A DNA stretch of 5,400 nucleotides from Armatimonadota bacterium (GCA_012841485.1 DUUU01000219.1:1-5400); one strand, 5' to 3'; numbered from the stretch's first letter, positions 1-5,400 are shown. Notes: generated by a model not told the origin, from the sequence alone. Numbers and translations: made by a program.

Positions 1-897
1 CCAGGGGTCGGTGACGATCACGCCCGCCTCGCGCGCGATCAGCTCCGTGCAGAAATCGTAAGGATGGCAGCAGAGGCGGTGCCGCCTCGCGGCGGGGTAC
101 TTCGCGGCAAGCGCCAGTGGACGGAGATCGGCGTTGAAGCGGTCGTGCCCGACGATCAGTTCGTAGAGCTGGCCGCCGGTGGAGATGTACTGGTCGTCGA
201 AGACGAGGGGGTTGCCATCCGCGGGCGTGCCAAGGATCCGCTCGAAGAGGGTCTCCTCCAGGGATGCCACCAGGTCGCGCGCTCCGGGGAAGAACTTGGT
301 GATCCCGGCGAAGCCGTGGGCAAGGCTCTCGGCCCGGCTCGGCTGGGGCGTGTAGGCGTGCGATTCGCCCGTGAGCAGGTTGATTCGCTCGGCGCGGGCG
401 CCCTCTCCCCGGACCGCCCAGAGGAGATCCGCCAGGTATTGGCGCGTGGTGGGGATCTCCATCTGCATCGCGATGGCGATATCCGAGAGCGCGGTGGCCT
501 CGCCCCGGTTCGGCGCCACGCCGCAGAGTACCCAGGCGCTGCGCTTGTCATACATCAGGCCGCGCGTGCCATCGATTGGATCGACGATGAGGCAGAAGCG
601 GGCCTCCTCCGGCGCGCATCCCTCCGGGAAGAGCCGCCACCCATTCCCCGGCAGCCCCTCGGCAATCAGCGCCAGCGGCATCTCCTCGGCCCAGCGCGCG
701 CAATGCTCCAGCAGGATCTCCTCGGAGTGCAAATCAATGGCGTAGATCGTATCGCCATCGCGCGCTTCGCCCACCGCGGCCATCGCCTCGGGCGATGCGG
801 CGTCGCGGCAGGCGCAGACATGGTCGCGCAGCGTCGTTTGGAGCGCGCGCACGCGCTCCAGAAAATAGCCCGCTGGCGCGGGTAGCTCTGCGTGCAT
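1..897 (-). CDS. Inositol monophosphatase-superfamily phosphatase, C-terminus beyond window
   Basis: The frame is open from the ATG at 897 to the window edge: 299 codons with no stop. The start is supported by GGAGGA at 905-910, 7 nt upstream. Metal-site motifs of the Mg-dependent, Li-sensitive phosphatase superfamily are visible: D55 in an IDLHSEE segment, E80 in LIAEG, the signature DPIDGTR at 106-112, and a late HPYDFCTEL...REAGVIVTD block (about 278-297) whose D281 matches the aspartate of the family's WDxAAG motif. Known members hydrolyse phosphate monoesters such as inositol phosphates, fructose 1,6-bisphosphate or PAP; the substrate here cannot be read. The signature-to-D281 spacing is about 175 residues, against about 130 in human IMPA1, so roughly 45 extra residues lie between them. 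That stretch carries a distinctive YISTGGQLYEL segment (237-246). It is cytoplasmic, with no signal peptide. The family call is firm; the exact activity is open. Confidence 0.85.
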   Translation of the reverse strand, partial: MHAELPAPAGYFLERVRALQTTLRDHVCACRDAASPEAMAAVGEARDGDTIYAIDLHSEEILLEHCARWAEEMPLALIAEGLPGNGWRLFPEGCAPEEARFCLIVDPIDGTRGLMYDKRSAWVLCGVAPNRGEATALSDIAIAMQMEIPTTRQYLADLLWAVRGEGARAERINLLTGESHAYTPQPSRAESLAHGFAGITKFFPGARDLVASLEETLFERILGTPADGNPLVFDDQYISTGGQLYELIVGHDRFNADLRPLALAAKYPAARRHRLCCHPYDFCTELIAREAGVIVTDPW

Positions 898-1024
898 TTC
901 CCACTCCTCCCCACCTCCCTTCGTCCTTCGCGGGTTTCCCTCCTGCAGATCGGGAAAGAGGAGAACGCCTGTTTGCATCGAACAATAGACAAGGTTGGTG
1001 CTTTTGGAGTGTGAGGAGGAAGAG

Positions 1025-1642
1025 ATGGCATATGATCCGGCGAAGCACCTGATCCGTATCCAGGGCAACCGTGAGTACCTCCCGGTGGCGCAACGCCTGG
1101 TGTGGTTTCGCGAGTCGCACCCGGATTGGGGTATCGAGACGAAGATAGAAGTGCTCGATACCGACGCGGGGCTGGCGGTTTTCTCGGCGACGGTCATCAA
1201 CGAGAATGGGAAGGTCATGGCGCGGGCGACGAAGATGGAAACGGCGCGTGGCTTCCCGGACTATATCGAGAAAGCGGAGACGGGCGCGATTGGGCGGGCA
1301 TTGGCGCTGTGTGGTTTCGGCACCCAGTTCGCGCCGGAGTTGGAGGAGGGCGAGCGGGTCGTCGACTCGCCACACCCGGTGGGGGGCCGGCCGGTGGCTT
1401 CCGGGCGGATCGGCGCGGCGGCGGATGCCGCGCACAAGATCGCGCCGGCGGCAGTGCGCGGCGGGGAAGCGCGCATGACAAGCGCTCCGAGTGAAGGAAG
1501 CGGCTCCCTGGTCTGTTCCGAGGCGCCATGCGGCCGCTCGATGACGCAGGGCCAGTACGAGTTCAGCGTGAAGTCGTTCGGCCGGGCACTCTGCCCGCAG
1601 TGCCAGAAGCAGCACAAAACGGAGCCCGCCGCGGCGGCATGA
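1025..1642 (+). CDS. Rad52-like single-strand annealing candidate with C-terminal zinc ribbon
   Basis: This is a 205-residue protein. The ATG at 1025 is preceded by GGAGGA (1015-1020); an in-frame TTG at 995 would add ten poorly conserved-looking residues and is not preferred. Residues 18-103 follow the order seen in Rad52-type annealing proteins: a YLPVAQRL helix, aromatic WFRESHPDW, a beta-rich stretch with alternating hydrophobics (VFSATVINENGKVMA), then a conserved-looking helix EKAETGAIGRALALCGFG at 82-99. Phage annealing and recombination proteins often carry a similar AET-AIGRAL helix. Residues 108-160 are Gly/Ala/Pro-rich and probably disordered. The C-terminus has C164-x4-C169-x20-C190-x2-C193, a plausible zinc ribbon for DNA binding. 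The inferred role is ssDNA annealing or repair in the cytoplasm. The gene is monocistronic and divergent from the phosphatase gene; no clear promoter is visible in 898-1024. Real coding status is well supported, but the family assignment is from pattern memory. Confidence 0.6.
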   Translation: MAYDPAKHLIRIQGNREYLPVAQRLVWFRESHPDWGIETKIEVLDTDAGLAVFSATVINENGKVMARATKMETARGFPDYIEKAETGAIGRALALCGFGTQFAPELEEGERVVDSPHPVGGRPVASGRIGAAADAAHKIAPAAVRGGEARMTSAPSEGSGSLVCSEAPCGRSMTQGQYEFSVKSFGRALCPQCQKQHKTEPAAAA

Positions 1643-1693
1643 GGCGGGCGTGGGCCCTGCCCCATGCCATCCCGCAAGCGCCAGGGCAAACCG

Positions 1694-1728
1694 CCCGGGG
1701 CATCAGAAACCCGCTCCGGTGCCCCGGG
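1694..1728. terminator. Candidate bidirectional terminator hairpin between convergent genes
   Basis: A perfect 9-bp inverted repeat, CCCGGGGCA (1694-1702) and TGCCCCGGG (1720-1728), has a 17-nt loop and can be extended by one G-U and one C-G pair. It sits in the 114-bp gap between two convergent stop codons (1642 and 1757), where a shared terminator is expected. There is no real T tract on the plus side and only three T's about 5 nt past the stem on the minus side. It is therefore not a classic intrinsic terminator and may work only as a transcript-end stabilising structure. Confidence 0.5.
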
Positions 1729-1756
1729 TGCCGGTTCGTCCCTGCGATCAAGCAGC

Positions 1757-2650
1757 CTAGAGGTCCAGGGCCACGCGCTCGCCGCCTTTTTGTGCCGACT
1801 GGAGTGCCGCCACCTGGAAGGCAACGATTTCGATTGTCTCGGCGTTGTCGAGGGGGCTCTTGCCGGTCTGGAACATCTGAACGATGCGCTTGAGCAACTC
1901 GCGGTAGATGTAGCCCGCATCGATGCTGACCTGGCGCACGCCCTTATCCGTCCACGCCACGAAGCCATAGGAATGGCTGCCGGCGCGCGTGCCGCGCATC
2001 ACGCCGATCCGGCCATCCTTCCAGAGACCGGTGGTCACCTCGCTGCCCTCGGTGAAGGTGCACGTCACCGACTCGCACCCGGGGCCCATCAGCGCGTAGA
2101 GCGTCTCGACGCCATGGATGCCGTAATGGAAGAGGCCCGGGTTGCGATCGTGCAGCCCTGCCGGGCTATAGGCATCCACGCCGAAGATGGTACCCACGCC
2201 CTCTTCCTGCAGCTTCTGGATCTCCAGCGCGTAGCGCAGCGAGGAGGAGGAGAAGACGGGCACGTTGTTCTTGTTCGCGAGGGCGACAATCGCCTTCGCA
2301 TCGGCCACCGAAGTGGCGAACGGCTTGTCGATGTAGCAAGGCATGCCCGCCTCAAGGAAGGGGCGCGCCCGCTCCAGGTGGACAGCGCCTTCCTGCGACT
2401 CTACCAGGATGCCATCCACTTTGCCAATCATCTCTTCTGGGCGGTCCACCAGTTCGACGCCCATCGCCTTCACCTGGGCGGTGTACTCGTCGATCTTCTC
2501 CTGCGGAGTGATCCGCGAGGTGCCCTGATAGCCCATGACAATCTTCGCGCCCTCGACCCACTGCTCTTCCGGGATGTCGACGTGGTTGAGGCGCTTGGTG
2601 AACTGCACGACGTGTGAGGTATCAAAGTCGACGATGCCGAGACGTATCAT
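1757..2650 (-). CDS. Gfo/Idh/MocA-family oxidoreductase
   Basis: This is a 297-residue protein. The ATG at 2650 has AAGGAG (2658-2663) 7 nt upstream. It has the family layout: an N-terminal Rossmann-like strand (IRLGIVDFD), a strand ending in VDGILVES (78-85), HLERARPFLEAG (91-102), the hallmark catalytic-lysine motif DKPF at 108-111, and FSSSSLRYALEIQ (133-145), where the C-terminal substrate domain begins. H175 and H179 in FHYGIHGVETLYALMG fit the active-site histidine region. Relatives are NAD(P)-dependent dehydrogenases of sugars, inositols and related polyols; the substrate cannot be told. The first loop is GIVDFDTSH rather than GxGxxG, a variant I associate with a distinct subfamily. 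The protein is shorter than the usual 340-370 residues. It is cytoplasmic, with no export signal. The gene is monocistronic, with its own promoter at 2785-2813. Confidence 0.88.
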   Translation of the reverse strand: MIRLGIVDFDTSHVVQFTKRLNHVDIPEEQWVEGAKIVMGYQGTSRITPQEKIDEYTAQVKAMGVELVDRPEEMIGKVDGILVESQEGAVHLERARPFLEAGMPCYIDKPFATSVADAKAIVALANKNNVPVFSSSSLRYALEIQKLQEEGVGTIFGVDAYSPAGLHDRNPGLFHYGIHGVETLYALMGPGCESVTCTFTEGSEVTTGLWKDGRIGVMRGTRAGSHSYGFVAWTDKGVRQVSIDAGYIYRELLKRIVQMFQTGKSPLDNAETIEIVAFQVAALQSAQKGGERVALDL

Positions 2651-2778
2651 CTGCCAGCTCCTTCTGTGCGGGCGCCTGTCGGGCGCTCCCCCGCGGTGTT
2701 CTCCTGCGTGTGTATAGGTAAAGCACCGGAAGAGGGCCTGGCCCCAGGCGGCGCGTGTTGAGCGGCCGGTCGGCCGAC
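2651..2778 (-). promoter_or_regulatory. Long 5' leader of the oxidoreductase gene, with hairpins
   Basis: If transcription starts near 2778, the mRNA has a leader of about 128 nt. Reading the minus strand it contains a palindrome GTCGGCCGAC at the predicted +1 (2769-2778), a hairpin GCCTG-GGGC-CAGGC (2736-2749), and GCGCC-CGACA-GGCGC (2672-2686) just before the ribosome binding site at 2658-2663. I do not recognise a known riboswitch class. In DNA this GC-rich, short inverted repeats arise by chance, so a regulatory role is only possible. Confidence 0.3.
2769..2778. promoter_or_regulatory. Possible operator palindrome at the predicted start of transcription
   Basis: GTCGGCCGAC is a perfect 10-bp palindrome covering about +1 to +10 of the oxidoreductase promoter. 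A second CGGCCG core lies 8 bp away (2763-2768 and 2771-2776). This is a good place for a repressor, but no regulator gene is visible nearby and GC-rich palindromes are common in this DNA. Confidence 0.22.
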
Positions 2779-2784
2779 GCGCTC

Positions 2785-2813
2785 ATTGTAGCACTTTCGC
2801 GGGGCAGCGTCAA
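2785..2813 (-). promoter_or_regulatory. Sigma-70-type promoter for the oxidoreductase gene
   Basis: On the minus strand TTGACG (2808-2813) is followed after exactly 17 nt by TACAAT (2785-2790). Both hexamers differ from consensus at one position. The predicted start is near 2778. The match stands out in otherwise GC-rich DNA and points at the gene starting at 2650. The stretch from 2814 to 2961, between this promoter and the small plus-strand gene, shows no clear promoter for that gene. Confidence 0.75.
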
Positions 2814-2961
2814 CGCGCCGGTGATTGCGCCGGGCCGTCTTCCACCGGGCATGGATTCCCCGCCCCCCGGCTGCCGGCAGGAGGGTGGCGCCTGAAGTGG
2901 GAACCTTGGTAATGGATTTTCATCATGAAGCAAAGGTCCGAGGGGCCGGCAGGAGGAGAGC

Positions 2962-3171
2962 ATGCGGAGGACGCAGCCGCGGAGAATGCAGGAGGGCCGG
3001 GGAGGATGCCAGGGGGCGATTCTGGGCCTGATCGTGGGTGTGATCGTGGGAGCCCTGGTTTACAACGCAACCGGCGCGAGTGAGGTGGTGGCGATCATCC
3101 TGGGGGTGATCGGCCTCTTCTTGGGGGCGCAGGCCGGACAGCGCCTGGCACGCCGGCGCCAGCGGCGCTAG
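2962..3171 (+). CDS. Small two-helix glycine-zipper membrane protein, 69 residues
   Basis: The ATG at 2962 follows AGGAGG (2951-2956) with a 5-nt spacer. A second in-frame ATG at 2986 has a weaker site. The N-terminus is basic (RRTQPRR). Two hydrophobic segments follow at about 18-35 and 41-58, joined by a short YNATGAS turn, and the tail is strongly basic (RLARRRQRR). Helix 1 has glycines at 18, 22, 26 and 30, a perfect GxxxG ladder; helix 2 has glycines at 51, 55 and 59. Such ladders pack membrane helices tightly, so a helical hairpin, perhaps oligomeric, is likely. With basic residues at both ends, both termini probably face the cytoplasm. A 12-nt tandem repeat (TGATCGTGGG at 3029 and 3041) encodes part of helix 1. 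No named family is recognised. The stop lies only 11 nt from the convergent methyltransferase-like gene. Confidence 0.7.
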   Translation: MRRTQPRRMQEGRGGCQGAILGLIVGVIVGALVYNATGASEVVAIILGVIGLFLGAQAGQRLARRRQRR

Positions 3172-3182
3172 ACAGAGCGCGC

Positions 3183-4256
3183 CTAGAACACCCCGGGGAT
3201 GAAGCGGTAGCGCACCTTCTGGCAGTAGGCGACGTAATCCGGGTCGGCGCGCAGGTGACGCTCCTCCGTGACGGCGCGCAGGAAGTAGAGCGTATTGAAG
3301 CCCAGGAGCGAGAGCGCGTGGAGTGGCGTGGACATCATCGGCAGCTTCTCGAGCCACCAGGCCAGGTTCTTCGCGATGTAGGCAGGATGCCGGACAAAGG
3401 CGTACGGGCCCCATGAGACGATCCCCCGGTGGGTCAGGTTGCTTGCCCGCGGGCCCAAGGCCACGGATGCCCAGACGTAGATGAAGTAGAGCCCTACGGT
3501 GATGATCCGCAGGAAGAGCAGCAACTGCGCGTTTTGGGTGAGCGTGGTGTACCCCGCATCGGTGGGCAGGAGCTGACTCGTCGCCCCATTGAACGGGGGA
3601 TAGCACGCCAGGGTCACGACCCAACCGAGGAGAGTTGGCTCCACCGAACGGATCGTGGAGCCAAGGCGCTCGGATTCCACCGCGTAGCCGAAGACGAAGA
3701 CCCCCGTGTCGACCACGAAAAGCAGCTGCACCACCACGTCCAGCCCCATATGGAGTGTCGGGGGCCCGATGCTGCTCATCCAGCGGTAGCCCGCCTGCTG
3801 CAGCCCCGCCAGGTGCTCGAGGAAGAAGTCCAGCATGATCGGCAGGAAGAACGCCTTGACCACCAGGCCCAGGAGCGCCGTCCGGGTCTCCGGGGTGATC
3901 GGCACCGATCCCTCGTAGGCGGGTTGTGGGCCCCACGCATGCCGGCGCAGGCGTCCGGGAAGGCTTTCCAGCAGATCGGCGACCAGCAACATCCGGCTCC
4001 TGGAGATGTCGCCCCGGAAGGGCGCGCTGAGGATGACGAAGAGGTAGGCCAGGTAGATCAGGAGCAGCCCGAGCTGGACGCGCGACTCAGGCAGCGGCGC
4101 GCTCGGGGAGCCGAGGATGCGCACATAGTAGGGATGGGTGCGGTAGAGGATCAGGAGCGCCGTCGTGATGCCTAGCGACCATCCCCAGTAGCGGAGGACC
4201 TGGGGCCTCCTCTCGCGCGGGGGCGCGGCGCGGTCTATCGGGAGGCGCCCGCTCAT
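3183..4256 (-). CDS. Polytopic membrane protein with ICMT-like methyltransferase domain
   Basis: This is a 357-residue protein. The ATG at 4256 lies 4 nt after the era stop. The frame also opens further upstream, to 4331, but that would overlap era by about 70 bp. The ribosome binding site is weak (GGAAGG about 12 nt upstream), suggesting translation coupled to era. Hydrophobic segments lie near residues 24-38, 60-79, 128-148, 169-190, 207-219, 245-268 and 310-327. The C-terminal part fits isoprenylcysteine carboxyl methyltransferase and related PEMT/NnrU-like enzymes: WGPYAFVRHPAYIAKN (282-297), then TEERHLRADPDYVAYCQKV (330-348) and a final RFIP. In that family these residues bind S-adenosylmethionine at the membrane surface. 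The N-terminal half of about 230 residues, with a polar stretch around 80-127, is not recognised. The methyl acceptor is unknown; a lipid or small hydrophobic compound is more likely than a prenylated protein in a bacterium. Confidence 0.75.
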   Translation of the reverse strand: MSGRLPIDRAAPPRERRPQVLRYWGWSLGITTALLILYRTHPYYVRILGSPSAPLPESRVQLGLLLIYLAYLFVILSAPFRGDISRSRMLLVADLLESLPGRLRRHAWGPQPAYEGSVPITPETRTALLGLVVKAFFLPIMLDFFLEHLAGLQQAGYRWMSSIGPPTLHMGLDVVVQLLFVVDTGVFVFGYAVESERLGSTIRSVEPTLLGWVVTLACYPPFNGATSQLLPTDAGYTTLTQNAQLLLFLRIITVGLYFIYVWASVALGPRASNLTHRGIVSWGPYAFVRHPAYIAKNLAWWLEKLPMMSTPLHALSLLGFNTLYFLRAVTEERHLRADPDYVAYCQKVRYRFIPGVF

Positions 4257-4260
4257 GGCG

Positions 4261-5217
4261 CTAGCGGGCCTTCCGTTTCCTGGGCTTCTTGGGAATCGGG
4301 TAGCCGAAGCGCGCCAACACGGACTCATCATCCCGCCAGCGCTCGCGCACTTTCACCCACAGATCCAGAAAGATCCGCTTGCCGAGCAGATCTTCTGCCT
4401 GAATACGCGCCGCCTTGCCAATCTCGCGCAGCTTCTTGCCTCCCTGGCCGATCAGGATCTTCTTCTGGCTGTCGCGCTCCACGTAGAGCACCGCGCGCAC
4501 ATAGATCAACTCTTCTGGGCGCGGCGCCATCTCCTCCACGATGACCGCCAGCGAGTAGGGGACCTCCTTCTGCGTCTGCAACAGCGCCTGCTCGCGCACC
4601 AATTCGGCGATCAGGAAAGAATCGGGATGATCCGACACCATCTCGGCCGGATAGTACATCGGCCCGATGGGGAGGAGTTCCTCCGTGCGCTGTAGCAGCC
4701 CCTGCGTGCCCGCCTCCTGAACGGCTGAGACCGTGATTGTGTCGCTGAAGCTGCCGAGACGGGCATACTCCTCCTGGCGCACCGCCAGTGTCTCCTCCGA
4801 GACGAGGTCGATCTTGTTCAGGACAAGCAGCGTCGGGGCTTCCACCGATTCCAGCAGGCGCGCCGCCTCCCGGTCGGCACCCTGCGGGGGCGATGAGGCA
4901 TCGACGATAAAGAGGATGGCATCGGCATCGGGGAGTGCCTCGCGCGCGGTGGCGAGCATATACTCCCCCAGGGCATCATGCGGCGCATGGATCCCCGGGG
5001 TGTCGACGAAGACGAACTGCGCCGTCTTGGTGGTGAGCACGCCCGCGATCCGGTTGCGTGTGGTTTGTGGCTTCGGGGTGACGATTGCCACCTTCCGCCC
5101 GAGAATGGCGTTCAACAGCGTGGATTTCCCGACGTTGGGCCGCCCCCAGAGGAGTACGAAGCCGGATCGAAAGCGTTCCTCCTCCGTTGCCATAGCCGAT
5201 TCTTCTGTGTGTTCCAT
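4261..5217 (-). CDS. era: GTPase Era, ribosome assembly
   Basis: This 318-residue protein has all Era hallmarks: G1 GRPNVGKST (25-33), the G2 region QTTRNRI (51-57), G3 DTPG (72-75), G4 NKID (134-137), G5 SAV (164-166), the family segment YPAEMVSDHPDSFLIAEL (189-206), and a C-terminal KH domain with the GxxG loop at 257-260 and FLDLWVKVRERWRDD. Era binds the 3' end of 16S rRNA and helps mature the 30S subunit, coupling assembly to growth. The tail KKPRKRKAR is very basic and suits RNA binding. Two starts are possible. The ATG at 5217 has GGAGG only 1 nt away and sits at the predicted transcription start. The ATG at 5193 (residue 9) gives a typical Era N-terminus (MATEEERFRSGF) but has only a weak AGAAG site. 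The first gene of a probable two-gene operon with the downstream methyltransferase-like gene. Confidence 0.97.
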   Translation of the reverse strand: MEHTEESAMATEEERFRSGFVLLWGRPNVGKSTLLNAILGRKVAIVTPKPQTTRNRIAGVLTTKTAQFVFVDTPGIHAPHDALGEYMLATAREALPDADAILFIVDASSPPQGADREAARLLESVEAPTLLVLNKIDLVSEETLAVRQEEYARLGSFSDTITVSAVQEAGTQGLLQRTEELLPIGPMYYPAEMVSDHPDSFLIAELVREQALLQTQKEVPYSLAVIVEEMAPRPEELIYVRAVLYVERDSQKKILIGQGGKKLREIGKAARIQAEDLLGKRIFLDLWVKVRERWRDDESVLARFGYPIPKKPRKRKAR

Positions 5218-5225
5218 GCCTCCGC

Positions 5226-5254
5226 ATTATACCGGAGTCCTGGCGATGGGTCAA
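5226..5254 (-). promoter_or_regulatory. Sigma-70-type promoter abutting the era start codon
   Basis: On the minus strand TTGACC (5249-5254), a 17-nt spacer and a perfect TATAAT (5226-5231) form a near-consensus promoter. Only 8 nt separate the -10 box from the ATG at 5217, so transcription should begin at about 5217-5221. The GGAGG at 5219-5223 would then lie at or before the first nucleotide of the mRNA. It separates era from the gene fragment ending at 5290. Confidence 0.8.
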
Positions 5255-5289
5255 GCTGGCGGCGGTGCGGGTTCAGGGCCTTTCGATTA

Positions 5290-5400
5290 TCATGGGTCAA
5301 AGCCGCAGACGAGGCGAACTGCCTCCTGTCGCCATGCGATGGACCGCATTGCTGCCGCGATGTTCTCGTAGCCCAGGAGCCGCAGTGCCCCTATGACCGC
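5290..5400 (-). CDS. C-terminal end of a minus-strand gene, possibly rhodanese-like
   Basis: The minus frame is open from the window edge to TGA at 5290-5292, giving the last 36 residues of a protein whose start lies outside. The fragment includes GALRLLGYENIAAAMRSIAW. This recalls the end of rhodanese sulfurtransferase domains, where a helix (xxALxLLGYxNV) is followed by a loop ending in GGxxxW; here the GG is replaced by RS. The catalytic cysteine loop would lie upstream, beyond the window. It reads in the same direction as era and ends about 36 nt before the era -35 box. No strong terminator is visible in the gap. That it is coding is likely; the family is a weak guess from 36 residues. 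Confidence 0.45.
   Translation of the reverse strand, partial: AVIGALRLLGYENIAAAMRSIAWRQEAVRLVCGFDP

Noticed and set aside
64..885. Long plus-strand open frame (273 codons)
   Set aside because: It lies antisense to the phosphatase gene, which has clear family motifs. The predicted product is Arg/Ala/Gly-rich without a recognisable domain, as expected from GC bias.
978..992. CGAAC sequence upstream of the annealing-type gene, as a possible SOS (LexA) box
   Set aside because: The left half matches the Gram-positive type CGAAC, but the right half (expected GTTCG-like) is absent. A half-site is not enough to claim damage control.
734..1615. Long minus-strand open frame (293 codons) across the divergent promoter region
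   Set aside because: It overlaps both the phosphatase start and the annealing-type gene, and its product is Arg/Ala-rich with no motif. The plus-strand gene has a good ribosome binding site and coherent domains.
1664..2617. Long plus-strand open frame (317 codons)
   Set aside because: It is exactly antisense to the oxidoreductase, which has a promoter, ribosome binding site and DKP motif. Treated as a codon-bias shadow.
2919..2929. TTCATCATGAA palindrome upstream of the glycine-zipper gene
   Set aside because: It is a short 5-bp-arm palindrome with no promoter placed around it; chance is sufficient explanation.
3146..3180. Inverted repeats at the end of the small gene as a terminator for the 3171/3183 convergent pair
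   Set aside because: The arms are only about 5 bp, lie inside the coding end and have no T tract; they fit GC-rich coding sequence.
2923..3936. Long minus-strand open frame (337 codons), also a 248-codon plus frame at 3429-4175
   Set aside because: Both are out-of-frame readings of the methyltransferase-like gene; the products are Pro/Arg/Gly-rich or His/Gln-rich and lack the hydrophobic segments of the real frame.
1..5400. CRISPR array, tRNA/rRNA gene, insertion sequence or prophage
   Set aside because: No regularly spaced repeats, no cloverleaf with CCA-side signatures, no transposase or phage structural motifs, and no terminal inverted repeats were found by reading.

Overview
This is a GC-rich bacterial chromosome segment with strong codon-position GC bias, good Shine-Dalgarno sites and two textbook sigma-70-type promoters (TTGACG-17-TACAAT and TTGACC-17-TATAAT). 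The gene content is mostly housekeeping or metabolic. The protein styles suggest a deep-branching, free-living lineage such as Chloroflexota or Armatimonadota. That placement is an impression from the sequences, not a test, and should be held loosely.

Layout. At the left edge, a minus-strand gene (1-897, C-terminus outside the window) encodes an enlarged inositol-monophosphatase-superfamily enzyme. It is divergent from a plus-strand gene (1025-1642) for a small protein with a Rad52-like single-strand-annealing pattern, a disordered linker and a C-terminal four-cysteine zinc ribbon. That gene converges on a minus-strand Gfo/Idh/MocA-family oxidoreductase (1757-2650), with a strong hairpin (1694-1728) between the two stops. 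The oxidoreductase has its own promoter (2785-2813) and a leader of about 128 nt that can form hairpins. Next is a tiny plus-strand gene (2962-3171) for a 69-residue two-helix glycine-zipper membrane protein.

The right part is a minus-strand pair. era (4261-5217), encoding the ribosome-assembly GTPase, is followed 4 nt later by a polytopic membrane protein with an isoprenylcysteine-methyltransferase-like C-terminal domain (3183-4256). The era promoter sits so close to the first ATG that the mRNA may be leaderless, or translation may begin at an internal ATG. The right edge holds the last 36 codons of another minus-strand gene (5290-5400), possibly rhodanese-like.

How the genes relate. Only era and the methyltransferase-like gene look like an operon. 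The others appear to be separate transcription units, and adjacency gives no firm common pathway. I found no phage structural genes, transposase, CRISPR array, tRNA or rRNA. I see no convincing novel multi-gene system. The points most worth checking are the annealing-type protein standing alone among housekeeping genes, the era start region, the oxidoreductase's non-canonical nucleotide-binding loop, and the glycine-zipper mini-protein.
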